Source of the DNA: Siphonodentalium dalli
Lineage: Eukaryota > Mollusca > Scaphopoda > Gadilida > Siphonodentaliidae
Length of the DNA: 64,000 bases
Direction of reading: 5' to 3'
NCBI GenBank assembly: GCA_032622095.1
Contig: CP136065.1
Span: 60,693,094-60,757,093 of the forward strand
Shown here: piece by piece, positions 22,319 through 34,480 of the stretch
How the letters are laid out: each line of letters opens with the position of its first letter
Position numbering within the stretch: the stretch's first letter is position 1
Program-made: the position numbers and the translations under genes
The notes under the pieces: model-generated
Seen by the model: the letters and a program-made list of their open reading frames with translations, nothing else
Told to the model about the DNA's origin: nothing
The model's database searches: none

Positions 22319-22732
22319 TCAGTTAAATCGTTTGGTATCGTCGATGAACTTTTGGACGGCAATGAATATGTCGGCATTTTTGGTATTAGATATATCTACG
22401 GACCCATACAGTACTATTTTGACTTCCAAGTTCACGTTCAGATTGGCTAAATAACGGACTCTTTCACGCTCGAATATTGGACAGTGGAGTAAGAAGTGCT
22501 CAGCAGTTTCTAATTCTCCACAGTCGCAAAATGGACTATTATTCAAATGATTGCAAAACAGGTCATATTTCAGGTTACTGCAGTTTGTTCGCAGGCGACA
22601 GTGATAGATTTGGCTTGGTCTTCGGTACGCTATATAATAATGTGACGGTATGATAATTCGATCGGTTAAAAGAAAATTCTTAAAGTCAGAGACAGATTCA
22701 CATTCTTGGCATGTTTCTTGGCATGCATCCAC
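22319..22732 (-). pseudogene. LINE reverse transcriptase C-terminal fragment
   Basis: The 137-codon frame contains RLRTNCSNLKYDLF followed by FCDCGELETAEHFLLHCPIF, the C-x-C-x6-H-x4-C cluster and preceding segment found at the end of many non-LTR retrotransposon proteins. No reverse transcriptase core lies upstream, so it is a 5'-truncated copy. It differs from the fragment at 5510-5968, so a different family is likely. Confidence 0.78.
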
Positions 22733-23611
22733 TATTGTATATATGTGTACTTATATTATCTCATGTTCCATATGAAATATAGTAGAAATACTGCTTCTAT
22801 CAGAATCTTGAAAACTGCGCAACAATTATATGTGACGAAATCACATTCAGACTACCGCGAAAATGAGAGACTCTTTTAGAAATTATCTGACCTGTTGGAC
22901 CGATAATGACTTGACAAGTCATTGTCGGCCCGACACGCTACGTGACTTGTTGAGCAGTTCTTCTTCTAAACGCCCGGGTAAATTGTGATATTGTGTATGA
23001 ACAAACGCAAGTCGACAAAGGCTATCATGTTCATAGCATGCATCCACCATTGTATATAATTGTATATATGCTAACTCGTTATCATTTGGATGTAAAATAA
23101 AGCAGTCGCTCATATCATTGAGAATGGCATATCGTTTGCACTATACATTATATTTGTACGACTGGTGCCACCACATGACCTCTCTATTAGTTACATTTAT
23201 ACACATTCAGCGACATTTCTTGTGTGTGATTTATGCTGCTTTTACATCAATGACATGTACATGTGAATATTATTAAAAAAATTAACAGTTCTAGTAAAAA
23301 GATATGGTTGTGTTGCATTAAATCATTGAACATAGTTCTTCCCTCCCTGGCAAATCATCGTGGAGTTACCATTTGGTCGATTATGCTTCTTATGTTGTTC
23401 AAACCGTTGTCCCTTACATATGTTACTACAACAAAACCTTGATTTGGAGGGCCATGCCAACAGGACGTGAGCGACATTAATGCCCCAGCGACAAGTCCCA
23501 GAAATTAGAAATTCTACCATTATACCCAAAATGCGCATCAAACAACATATATCACACTCGGTTAGAAAATGAACATTGTTTCCGACTATTATGCCCGATT
23601 CGTCATCTCTT
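22733..23611. other. no recognisable feature
   Basis: AT-rich. A short phrase (CATGCATCCAC-ATTGTATATA) recurs at about 22722 and 23036, suggesting a small old duplication. No gene supported. Confidence 0.45.
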
Positions 23612-24105
23612 CACGGTGGGGATTCATGTGGTTTCGATGTTGGTGAGTACCACGCACTCAAAATGTGCAAACGCACACAAACATAAAATATGAGGAATTG
23701 ACACAAGACACCATTTTGACTGTTACGAGCATATGCTAGTTTATTTTTAAAACAAGTTGATACGTTATTTGTTCGGAAATACTTAGTAGTTTTCTGTAAC
23801 ATTCTGACCAAAGTTTCCAGTCGGAGTTTCGTGGAATACACAAGACCACACTTCTAGGAGAATCCTTCGACTGACAACTTTGGTCAGAATGTTAGCGCAA
23901 ACCACTGTGAAGTTTGGAGACAAATTAGGTATCAGCTTGTTTGAAAAATAGTATAGCATAGGCTCGTAGCTGCCAAAATACCATGTAATAAATACTTATT
24001 CTAGTTTATTACCATTTTCCTCGTTTCTTGTCGCGTTTGCGATCCCCTCGGCCATTTTGAATGCGTGGTACTCATCAACTCAAAACCACGTGATTCCCAC
24101 CCCGC
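23612..24105. mobile_element. palindromic MITE-like element
   Basis: The left end GGTGGGGATTCATGTGGTTT...GAGTACCACGCACTCAAAATG and right end CATTTTGAATGCGTGGTACTCATC...CACGTGATTCCCACC are inverted copies. Nearer the centre, TAACATTCTGACCAAAG (23799) is mirrored by CTTTGGTCAGAATGTTA (about 23878). TCTT near both outer edges may be a 4-bp target duplication, but the exact border is unclear. Confidence 0.65.
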
Positions 24106-24898
24106 TCTTGGTTTGATAATTCTTCCTGCTTAAATGTTCCTATTGCTGACAAAATATGACATCGAATTGTTTCAAGTTGTGGATACGACTGGTATAAAGC
24201 ATTGGGGTTTTCTTTGTTAATTGCATCTATTACACAATACAGCACGAAACTAACCTGAAATATCTGTGAGATTACGCACCTCTTTAATTTCATCATGAAA
24301 CTTAATAGAACACAAAATTCAACTCTGAAGTTATTGTTCCTGTTCTACCGACATTCCATGTGGTTGTTCTTCATCAAGAATAGCTTATATTTCCCTTTGC
24401 TGCTCTATTAAGACATATATGAACTATCCCATAACATTTTCATCTAATACATGTAGTATTGTTTCAGTGATTCGTCCTCACAACACAATCCTTTTATTAC
24501 ATATCTAGATATGAATACCACACGATATCATGCCTTCCTATTTGTGCATGGTAATTCTCAATACCAACACATGTGCTAATCTGTGTCGGACTATTTTATT
24601 GAGCAGTTAGACTGGTTCTTGACGTTATTATTTTTTGCAACTTAATTCATTTCAATTAAATTCATATCTGGTAAATACCCGAAGGTCAAGGAAATGCGGC
24701 AGTTTCAAAACTAAATCACACACTCCCAAACAATATCGTCAGCAAAAGTACGGTACGTCAAAAAAATACTAGCACAAAATTGAAAAAAACAAACAACATA
24801 ATAACCTTTAAGTTCTGGTCGATTTGCTGACAAACTATCCTGTATACATGTGAATCGACCACCATTCACAGTATTTTGTTACTTTCCATTAAAGGCAC

Positions 24899-25391
24899 GG
24901 GCGGCGTATTTGTTCAAATCGCCATCAACAGAAGGAATATTAAAAAATATATATAGTTTTGTTCATATGCCAAACATAATCAGCGCGTAAATAGTATATT
25001 GTCGTCAAGACGTACGATGGTGTCCGTAAACAAGAGCCGGCTCGTGTTACAGAGGTTGTGCTTCTGTTTGCATAATACAGCGCAATTCTATTGGTTAATC
25101 ACACACAAATGATATAAGCGCTCTTTAATATTTCCATATCAGGAAAACCGTAACAAAATAACGCTCATTATGTTTACCATATCAGGATCTAAACAAAAGA
25201 AGGTAACGTAACATTTTTTTTGCTTTTGTTTACATAACAAAGGAAAAATATTGACAATAACACACTATCTATGCCATATTTCTGATTGGTGTAAGAACAA
25301 GGTATGTCTATATTTTACTATTCGTTCTGTTATGGCGGTTTTTGACGGAGGTGAATATTTTAACAGCATACCCACCACCAACGCCGCCCGT
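24899..25391. repeat. dispersed element, copy 1 (empty site of the Harbinger-like MITE)
   Basis: About 490 bp from TCAAATCGCCATCAACAGAAGG to CCAACGCCGCCC match 36640-37512 in the same order. Ends ACGGGCGGCGT and CGCCGCCCGT form short inverted repeats, suggesting a non-autonomous DNA element. The site CGTGTTACAG at 25043-25052 is uninterrupted here and carries an insertion in the other copy. The region 24106-24898 before it shows nothing. Confidence 0.75.
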
Positions 25392-25879
25392 ATCTATAAA
25401 GGTGAATGAATTCCTTGAAATATTCTATGCATCGTGTGACCTAATTTCACTTTTACCAATTTCCAAACGGCGAAAAGTCAATTAATAATTTAAAGCCATG
25501 AATGAAGAGCAAGTTGCTTTTTGGTAACAATGGTCGGTATATATTCTTTCACACAAAACACAACTTGATATGAAGTTTGACGACCGAAAACCTGTTGAAT
25601 TAAACACAAGTATAACACATTGCCGAAACCAGGTGAAAGGTGAACAAAGTTTCCAGAGTTCACCGGTAAGGAAGTTCCTATAGTCGATAGACTGGTTCGT
25701 TGTATCTGAAATTAACCCTTTGCGTTGAAAAATAATACTAATGTGGCGTTTTGTTTTGGCAATAACTATCAGAATTAATTGACATTCTAGTTATATGGGG
25801 ATATATGTAATACATATAGAACCGTCTTCGTGTTCGTTTTTGTAAATGGTTACCTCACTCGATAGCCGGTGGAGTGATA
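25392..25879. other. no recognisable feature
   Basis: Nothing coding or repeated was recognised before the simple-repeat tail of the LINE at 25880. Confidence 0.5.
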
Positions 25880-26641
25880 CCCTTTACCTTTACCTTTACC
25901 TAGCTGGTAGATACCTCCTTTTGTGGGAGAATCGCATGTTGGCGTATGTTGATATCATACTCTGCCTAACTGTGGGAATACAATTTCTCCGCTTATATAT
26001 AGCCTTCAGTACTTTGTTGAAGAGGATTCATGATATGATAAATATATACAAAACATCGGAAATGACTGGGTTCGTTCCTATTCTGAATTTAGGAAAGTCT
26101 GCTTCTTCTTAGTGAACGTAGTCATGAGGTAGAGTCTGTGTTGATGCAGTTTGTAGAAGAGACCTCTGGAAGCGACATCAATATGGTATGCCATTTGAGA
26201 TGGCATGTTGAGCTTGGAGCAGTCAAGTATCATCTGCAGCGTTCTTTTTTGTTTTGGACATCAGGATCTTTGCTAACAGCATGCGATAATGTCGTTAATA
26301 GTCTGAAGAAGGGGACTTCTTATTGCTTCCAGGCTGTGGCAGTCCATGTATGAAGTGCTTCATGTTTTCTACTTGGTTCGGACAGAGGAGGCATGTATTG
26401 GTTATTGGAGAGTTTGAGAATCTTGCTCTCTGTTTCTGTAGGATATAGGTTCCAGCAACATTTTCAGTTTGATTGTAGCCATAGTAACAGAATATGGATG
26501 GGTTCCATATGTTTCCCAAATAAAATGGATCTTCCCTGGTTGAGCGTCTTCAAAGTTTAGATAGGTCAGAGATAATTTTAGTCTGGCTTCAGCTTTTAAT
26601 GTGTTGAACCAGTGTTTGTCCACAGATTCGTCGGTCACTGT
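25880..26641 (-). pseudogene. LINE (family B) 3' part
   Basis: Minus-strand frames read TVTDESVDKHWFNTLK...LSLTYLNFED then, after a frameshift near 26450, ITNTCLLCPNQVENMKHFIHGLP, the C-terminal C-x2-C...H cluster of a non-LTR retrotransposon. The element probably ends in a (GGTAAA)n simple-repeat tail (CCTTTACCTTTACCTTTACC at about 25880-25900), a type of 3' end known for some LINE clades. Its 5' part lies at 32017-34480, separated by an inserted element. Several frame breaks; dead. Confidence 0.75.
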
Positions 26642-28056
26642 TAGACCGGCCCCCAGATGAGGGTAGTGTCACACGAAAGGGTAGAAATTTTGACGCTATC
26701 TCCAATTATCCTTGCCCCATGGGGGTTCCAAAACACTGAGGTATCCAGGGCGGAGCAGGTGGAAAATATATTGTTTTGACCTTTTTGGTGTTTTTGACCT
26801 GCAAATGTCAGTATAATCAGGAAAATCAATAAAGTAAGACAACTGTTGAATAAAATGTACTTGAATATCATATACTTATTCTATCTTGGTTGCTTAACAT
26901 TTATGATGTGCAAAAAGTTATATTTTCCAACAATTTTTGTGAAAAATTCACGAAAATGCCAAAAAAATGCATAAATTGCAGTGCTTTTTAAAAAAACGTT
27001 TTCCAGAAGATTTCCTATAAAGCTCTCATTGGTGCATCAAAATTTTCAGCATTATATACCTGATTTATTGATATCAACATCACAAGCAATGATATCCAAG
27101 AAGCCGAGATATTTCCAAAAACTTAACCCACCCCCCCAAAACTGATTTTCTATCTGAAAATACCTATTAAGTCAGAATAGCCCGTTTTCATTCCTTTTTT
27201 TTAACCAATTCAGAGTCTTATCATATATCATTGAATTAGTATGTATCTGAGGAGGTTTATGTTATGATAGAGTCTATTTTGTTTAAATATTTGATTTTTT
27301 TGGGGTAAATTAGCAAAATCTTGATTATTTTTAAGTGAAAAATGTTTGAAAAATTCTCATGACTTTGTCAGCTTTATGGATACAGCTGCACAACATGCAC
27401 CACAATAAGCATAAATTCTTCTCCAATATCAGACATGAAATGCTATAATCATGTACAAGACCAGAATTAAGAAATAAAGTAAAACTTATCCCTACCCCAA
27501 GATAGTATTCTCAAAGCTTTCAATTTTATGCAATACTAAACTCGAAAGGTCGTTCATACTAGTTGATAGAATTCATATCATAAATCGCAATAGTTCTGCC
27601 CACGGATTATGTAATCTCATCTTCACCATCACTTTCAATTTCATTAAATGTGATGGTATCAGTCAATAGAATTTCTGTGCAACATCTTACGGGAAAGAAT
27701 GGTTCAAACAACTCAGACTGCCTATCGGCCGTCCATCTATGAAGTGCTACACCGGGAGTGGTTGATTTGGCAATGGTTGCAAGTCTCCACTGTTTTGCTA
27801 TCATGTTGGCTTGTTTTGAGTGTAGAATTAAAGATTCCTCACATGGTGGAAGTGCAGAAAGGTCAACTACCTTTTACTGATTCTCGAACTTCTGCTGGAA
27901 CTTTACCCACCTAGCTTAATTCACTTTTCTCGAATTTGGACCATACATGCATAAGGCACATGTTAACTCCTTGATTGTATTAAGCGTGTCACTGTCCAAA
28001 TCCCAATTCGTTCCTAAATAAGCCATGACTTCCATATATCTTGATGGTCTTTCCAG
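26642..28056. repeat. left terminal inverted repeat
   Basis: It matches 30608-32016 in reverse complement. Shared landmarks, given in the orientation of the right arm, are GGTAATTGGAGATAGCG-type sequence near the tip, TACCCCAA blocks, TGTCTGATATTGG and CATGGCTTATTTAGGAACGA near the inner edge. Confidence 0.92.
27600..28056 (-). pseudogene. decayed ORF in the left arm (LPPC...W family)
   Basis: Reading inward to tip, the minus strand gives IWKSWLI, then TIKELTCALCMYG, VNxARWVKFQQKFENQ, LSALPPCEESLILHSKQAN and KQWRLATIAKSTTPG...LHRW, with stop codons at four or more points. From memory this order (W-x-x-W, then C-x-LYG, VN-x-R-x-x-F, LPP-x-x-x-x-L-x-x-H, W) recurs in a multi-copy, uncharacterised ORF family of invertebrates and fish linked to mobile elements. 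Function unknown. Confidence 0.55.
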
Positions 28057-28850
28057 CAACTTCCAGAAGTGTTTTTTTCCTTTTCGGAACAACGATGAAA
28101 GGTAATTATTATCTGTGAAGGAATGGAACCCAACAACTGCATTCTTCTGTATATTTGGCTGTCAAAATGTGGAAATGGTAGATATTGACCCAGCGTGTCC
28201 CACAATCGCTTAGAAGTTGTGGTTGATGTATAAAATTGGCTATTCTGCCTTCTATACATTGAACACTAACATGTCTGATGCACCTTAGTTAATTTTTACT
28301 ATTGTCACCACTGACAATACCAGAAGTATTGGATTTTTCTCTCACAAACTTTATATAAATAATGGCAAAAAAAATTCAAGTAAAATGTAACTATGTTTGG
28401 TATGAACGGTGTTTATTGTTTTGATCTACCTTAAATGTGTCACACTAATGTGTTTATAAACCAAATTACTCAAAATGGCTTCCAAAATGGCAACCATTTT
28501 TCACATATATTCTCTGCGTTTCCGAAAATGTAGCAAATTGTGACTCACTTCGTTATTTTACATGTTAGCTAATCAACTGACAACTAAATGTTCTATTCTG
28601 GTTGTCCCATTTCCTTATGGGGCATAACAAATTAATTTAAGTTGCCTTATTTCCCCGAGCCCCGAGCCCCCCGAGAACCTCTTTTTGGATACTGGCTATA
28701 TTTTTTTTAATAAATGGGCAGAACTTGGAAATGGAACTGAACTGAATCATAATCTGTGGCTATTCTGGCCTATTATGATAACAATTGATCAACATGATAC
28801 AGGGTGGAGGTCAACATGGCAACCAGGGAGTTACCGTGTGGTCATAGGTG
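28057..28850. other. left part of the element's central region
   Basis: Not inverted-repeated and no coding signature. It contains an 'AAAATGGC(N)nCAAAATGGC' motif near 28473-28496 that also appears around 45040, 49600, 57570 and 59270. Confidence 0.5.
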
Positions 28851-30410
28851 AGGTGAATATGTATAATGGAAGTTAGTGTATGGTCATGAATGATGCGAAT
28901 AGCTGTACATGGTTAGCTATATGGTCATGAATGGGGTGGCCATGGTAAGATGTATAGGTATGCAAGGAGTGAGTGTATGGTCATGTGTGAGGTGAATAGG
29001 TATACAGGGAGTGACTGTATGGTTGTATGGTTATGACTACCCAGTACGGGTGTACACAATGTGGCTCAATGGACATTGTTGTGGTTTATGTAAATAACGA
29101 GAGTACATGTACTAACATGGTCATATGTGTTTTTATGTATATATGGAGTGACTGTATGGTCATGGGTGGGTTGTACAGGTGTACCTTGTGTGGCTGTATT
29201 ATCACAGGTAGGTGTATATGTATACATGTGTTGTCTGTATGATCATGGTGGGGTGAATGGATAAATAGATGTGCAGCTATGTGTAAAGCGTATAGGTGTA
29301 CACGGAATGGCAGTAGTCATAATGTGTATATGTGTAACTGATATGTGCTGAATGGTCATTGACGAGCGTGTGGATGGTCATGTGTGGATGTGTATATGCA
29401 TATATCGAGTGGCTATATGGCTATTGACATGGCAAATATGTATAGTGGGTGACTCTATGGCCAATAGTGAGTTGAATATGTTTTCAGGGAGTGACTGTAT
29501 GGCCAATGGTGATGTGAACAGGTATACAAGGAGTGACTGTATGATCATGAATGTGGTAGGTATACAGGGAGTGACTATATGGTCATGGATCAGGTGTAGG
29601 AGTTTACCTGGTGTGGCTGTATGGTCATGTGTATGGTATACGGGTATACACCAGAGTGGCTGTATGGTTATGGAGAGGTATGTGTATAAAGTGAGTGGCT
29701 ATATCACCATCAGTGAGGTGAATATGTTTACCTGGAGTCATTCTATGGTCATGGTTGGGGGTATATGTGTATCTTGCGTGGCTATTTTGCCATGGGTTTG
29801 GTGATCATGTATACAGCGAGTGATGTATGACCAACGGTGAGGTGAATATATATAGGTATACAACGATTGACTGTATGATCATGAATGTGTTGAATAGGAA
29901 CACAGGGGGTGGCTATATGGTCATGGGTCAGGTGTATGCGTATACCTAGTGTGCCTGTATGAGCATGTGTGGAGTGTACAGGTATACACGAGTGTGGATA
30001 TATATGGTCATGGGTGAGGGATATGTATATAAAGCAAGTGGCTATATGGCCAATGGTGAGATGCATATGTATACATGGAGTGACTATATGGTCATAGATG
30101 GGGTGTATATGTTTATCTTGAATGGCTATTTTGTCCATGGCGAATATGTATACAGGGAGTGACCGTATGACCAATGGTGAGATGAATAGGTATACAAGGA
30201 TTGACTTATGATCAGGAAAGTGGTGAATAGGTATACAGGGAGTGACGATATGGTCATGGGTCAGGTGTATGTGTATAGAGTGAGTGACTATCTTGACATT
30301 TGTATTGTGTTTATGTGTATATATGGAGTGACTGTATGTTACTGGGTTGATTGTACATGTGTATCTTGGGTTGCTAATTTGCTTTCCACAATAACTCAAC
30401 GATATATTAA
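28850..30410. repeat. 42-bp minisatellite inside the long-TIR element
   Basis: Unit close to GGTATACAGGGAGTGACTGT followed by ATGGTCATGGGTGAGGTGAATA; adjacent units at about 28956 and 28998 are 42 bp apart. More than 25 degenerate units fill about 1.5 kb. Because 42 is a multiple of 3, long frames stay open (up to 226 codons on the minus strand with a 14-residue period); these are artefacts. A shorter array of the same family in inverted orientation lies at 50160-50640. Confidence 0.88.
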
Positions 30411-30499
30411 TCGATAGAGAGGTCATGTCAGAGAGTTCTCCATCTTGATGGCGTTTATGCACGATGGAGGAAATGTTAAATGATTTCCCCCTGATAATA

Positions 30500-30632
30500 G
30501 TTGATAAATTTTTATGCCAATGGGCAGGTGATTCAAGTCAGTGATATCGAGATTTCAAATATACAGGAGAATGCACTTATCCAGGGTTCTATTCCTTCAC
30601 ATTCCTTCGCTGGAAAGATGATCAAAATATAT
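30500..30632 (+). other. exon-like short frame at the inner edge of the right arm
   Basis: After TGCCAATGGGCAG the frame reads VIQVSDIEISNIQENALIQG and on to KMIKIY, followed by GTAAGT at 30632. It has both splice-like borders but no recognised domain. It may be a fragment of the element's own gene or chance. Confidence 0.25.
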
Positions 30633-32016
30633 GTAAGTCATGGCTTATTTAGGAACGAATTGGATTTTGGACAGTGACACGCTTACTACACTCGAGGAGT
30701 TAGCATGTGCCTTATGTTCAACTTTCGAAAAAAGTGAATCAAGCTAGGCGGATAATGTTCCAGCAGAAGTTCGAGAATCAGTAGAATGTACTTGATCTTT
30801 CTGCACTTCCATCATGTGGAATCTTTAATTCTACACTCAAAATGAGCCAACATGATAGCAAAACAGTGGAGACTTGCAACCGTTGCCAAATCAACCACTC
30901 CCGGTGTGGCACTTCATGGATGGACGGCTGATAGACAGCCTGAGTTGTAAGATGTTGCACAGAAATTATATTGACTGTTACCATCACATTTGAAGAAATT
31001 GACAGTGACAGTGAAGATGAGATTGCATAATCCGTGGGCAGAACTATTGCAATTTATGAAATGAATTCTATCAACCAGTATGAACGACCTTTCGAGTTTA
31101 GTATAGCATAAAATTGAAAGCATTGAGAACACTATATTGGGGTAGGGTTAAGTTTTACTTTATTTCTTAATTCTGGTCTGGTACATGATTATAGCATTTC
31201 ATGTCTGATATTGGGGAAGAATTTATGCTCATTGTGGTGCATGTTGTGTAGCTGTATCCGTAAATCTGACAAAGTCATGGGAATTTTTCAGACATTTTTA
31301 ACTTAAAAATAATCAAAAGTTTAGCTAATTTACCCCCAAAAAAATCTAAATTTAAACAAAAATAGACTCTACCATAACATAAACCTCCTCAGATACATGA
31401 TAATTCCATGATATATGACAAGACTCTGAATTGGTTAACAACATGGAACAAAAACGGGCTATTCTGACTTGACAGGTATTTTCAGATAGAAACTCAGTTT
31501 TAGGGGGGTGGGTTAAGTTTTTGGAAATATCTCGACTTGTTGGAAATTATTGCTGCTGAAGTTGATATTAATAAAACAGGTATATAATGCTGAAAATGTT
31601 GATGTACCAATGAGAGCTTTGTACCAAAAAATGAAAATTTTATAGGAAATCTTCTGGAAAACTATTTTGAAAAAGCACTGCAATTTATGCATTTTTTTGG
31701 CATTTTCGTGAATTTTTCACAAAAATTGTTGGATAATATAACTTTTTGCACATTATAAATGTTAAGCAACCCAGATAGAATAAGTATATGATATTCAAGT
31801 ACATTTAATTTAACATTTGTCTTATTTTATTGGTATTCCTGATTATACTGAAATTTGCAGGTCAAAAACACCAAAATGGTCAAAAAAATATATTTTCCAC
31901 CTGCTCCGCCCTGGATACCTCAGTGTTTTGGAACCCCCATGGGGCAAGGATAATTGGAGATAGCGTCAAAATTTCTGCCCTTTCGTGTGACACTACCCTC
32001 ATCTGGGGCCGGTCTA
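30608..32016. repeat. right terminal inverted repeat
   Basis: Reverse-complement partner of 26642-28056. It reads GCTGGAAAGATGATCAA at the inner edge and CTCATCTGGGGCCGGTCTA at the tip. Confidence 0.92.
30630..31030 (+). pseudogene. decayed ORF in the right arm (second copy of the LPPC...W family)
   Basis: The plus strand repeats the left-arm protein: MIAKQWRLATVAKSTTPG and LHGWTADRQPEL, here broken by a TGA near 30930 and other lesions. The two arms carry different breaks, so the arms have decayed separately since the last exchange. Confidence 0.55.
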
Positions 32017-32019
32017 TGT

Positions 32020-34480
32020 CCTCCAGATATGTTTTGGAGGAGGATTTTCCATCAGGTTGATCGGTTCAGGAAGGTCGTATAGGTTGATCAGGTGAAAGAT
32101 TTTGGAGAACCAGCTCATTTAATCTGTGGACTTCATAACAAGTTGTCTTTTTGAAAGTTTCCATTCCACTGAACCAGGTTTTTTAGTGATTTTGCCGAAA
32201 GTTTTTAATGTCTGATTGTGGATTTCTGCTTCAATGGGCACCATACCCAGGGTAAGGAGTGAGGCACAGTTTGCTGCACGTTGCGGTAGGTGCTGTATTC
32301 TCTTCACCGTATGTGTGTGGAATGTTGCGAGCAGTTATGGATCGGTTATTTATGATACTGACGCCCTTTCCGTGTGTTAGCCGATGTAGTATGTGGCAGC
32401 GGGGGAAGTGGGCAGATTACTTAGGTCTGAGTCCATTCGACTGGTTCCATTCTTATGCCGTTGATTGTCCAGTTTAGGTCATGGTGTTTGCTGCCAATGC
32501 AGAGGATGCTTGATTTATGTTCGTTGATCAGATAACGGTTTCGATAATCGATTGGCGTAGTTGCAGAGTATGTTTAGCATTATTTGAAGTTCTTGGGGAT
32601 CTTGTGAGATGAGGGTGACGTCAACTGCTACAGTGATGTTCCAAGATAGACTCATCCTATGTTAAAGCCCTATGTCGTTGGAGTTGAGCATTTCTAGTAG
32701 TCAATTGATAGAGATGTTGTAGGCTGGAGGAGGGCACACGCCCCCCTTGTCTCAGTCCCTGTAGCTCATGAATTTGGCATAATTCGTGGGTTCCCCATTT
32801 CACAGTCGAGTTGAGGTTGGCATACCAGTCTTTGAATAGGAGCCAATTGTTTCCAGTCATGCTTGCTTAATTATGTTGTTCACGGAAGAGGCCATCATGC
32901 CAGACGACATCAAACGCCTGTATATCAATGAAAGCAATGTATAGGGGTGCTTCTCTTCTTTCGCCTCCTGAATGGCTTCTGTAACGAGTAGAGTAGCTGT
33001 AGTAGGAGACTCGCCCTCTGTGAAGCCTTTTATAAGGACTGTTGTATGTTACTGATGATATCCTTGTTTCTCGCAAGATGTAATTTTTCAATCACTTTGC
33101 CGATTTTTGTTGTAATTGTGATTTTCCGATATAAGTTAGGATCATCGATATTCAGGCAAACGAGTCCGTTTTGAGATTGTTTGTAACTCTAGCTTCCTTA
33201 ATCACTTTGTTGACGACGGTACTAATTGCTTCTGCTACTACAGGACCTCCATGCTTCAGGTGTTCCATTGTTAGTCCACTCACGTATTGTGCTTTGCCAG
33301 CATTGAAAGATGCGAATCACATGGTGACTTCTTCCGGTGTTGTGTGGTTCATTTCTTGTGTATTGCCGGTGCAGTGTTTGGTTAGGAGGTTGACGTCCTT
33401 TTCCACGAGCAGTTTGAAATGAGCGTAGAAGGATTAGAGGTTTAACGGAGTGGAAAGTAGGTCGCTAGCCCGTCGCAGATATCTTCTTCAGTCTTCATAG
33501 TGACTCTATTAACTTCCATGAACGGGGTTCTTAATGACGAGGAGTCCTTTTGAGTCTTGACCAGACAGTGGAATCCTTTGGTATCGGTTTCACTCAATTC
33601 CATTATTTTCTCCAGATTGTTGGTTCTAACTTCAGCTATCTGCCTGCGTTGGATTCTTCTAAGCTTGTTTTTCTGTTGTTTTATTTCCACGAAAAGATGG
33701 TTTAAATGTTTGTTGGGGGCTCCGGTCCGTTTCCACTTTCCGTAGGCACTCGTTAGGGATTTTACGGCAAAGTTCATCTCTGGTGTCCACATGTAGTCCC
33801 GTTCGTTTGACATCTTTCTTGGTCATATCTGTCTGTTGGCTGCGTCATTAAGTACATGTGTTACTTTATCGATTAGATTTTCAGTAGTCTTGTTGAGATT
33901 GTCATGACGGAAGTTGCTCAGCGTAGTGGTGGAGTCCGCCGCATACATAGTTTTATCCATCTTTAGCCAATTGGGTCTTCTTTTAACAGTGAGCATGGGA
34001 GATGGAGGTATGCGTTGAATGCGAACATTAGTAGTGGAAACAATCGGGTCGTGGGTGGAGAGGGTTGTCGGTTCTCGGGAAAGAGTCTTGTATGGTACGA
34101 GTGTTGTTTTGCTTTCGAGGAAGTAGTCTATCTGAGAGTGGTCACGATCATTATTGTGATGAACGGTAGCTATCTTCTGACATAAATTTGAAGGTTGATC
34201 TTTGCTTTTCTGAAATTTTCGAATACAGCACTCTGGGGGACGGGGGTTGGTGTATCTATATGGAATGGCGCGTCAACGTCCTCCGCAACAATAACTGCAC
34301 AGTCGGGAGAGAACTTCTCAATTATCTCCAGCAGCTCAGCCATGACATCTAGGTAATCCTCGGTCCAGAGCTAGAACTTGGTAGATATACGTCAACGATG
34401 ACAGTATGTGTGTTACTGTTTATGCCGATTGCTGCGACCGGGTTTCCGCCGTCAGGTAGTGCATCTACAATGTATGTACT
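32020..34480 (-). pseudogene. LINE (family B) endonuclease and reverse transcriptase part
   Basis: Minus-strand pieces in order: an endonuclease-like segment (VIVDVYLPSS, DYLDVMAELLEIIEKFSPD, about 34400-34160); a Lys/Arg-rich linker at 33813-33442 (KKNKLRRIQRRQIAEVRT type); reverse transcriptase pieces YIAFIDIQAFDVVWHDGL (about 32900), DWYANLNSTVKWG and GLRQGG (about 32800), AVDVTLIS where the catalytic YADD should be (about 32620); then RIQHLPQRAANCASLLTLGM and PIEAEIH (about 32250). Many stops and frame changes. The catalytic motif is altered. Clade not certain. It continues at 26641 beyond the nested insertion. Confidence 0.78.

Larger units (their letters stand above)
26639..32019. mobile_element. 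5.4-kb element with 1.4-kb terminal inverted repeats, nested in a LINE
   Basis: The element spans 26642-32016, starts TAGACCGGCCCCCAGATGAGGG and ends with the complement. TGT flanks it on both sides (26639-26641, 32017-32019). The left arm (26642 to about 28056) and right arm (about 30608 to 32016) are inverted copies over about 1.4 kb with scattered differences. The arms contain decayed coding sequence; the 2.5-kb middle holds a 42-bp minisatellite. With the insert and one TGT removed, the minus-strand LINE frame runs through the site (HIWRT joined to VTDESV), which fixes the borders. No intact transposase, so non-autonomous. Superfamily not assigned. Confidence 0.92.

Noticed and set aside
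25880-25900. CCTTTA repeat considered as telomere-like
   Set aside because: Only about three units and not the TTAGGG type; it is better explained as the simple-repeat tail of a LINE.
29782-30462. 226-codon minus-strand open frame
   Set aside because: Entirely within the 42-bp minisatellite, with a 14-residue period matching the DNA unit.
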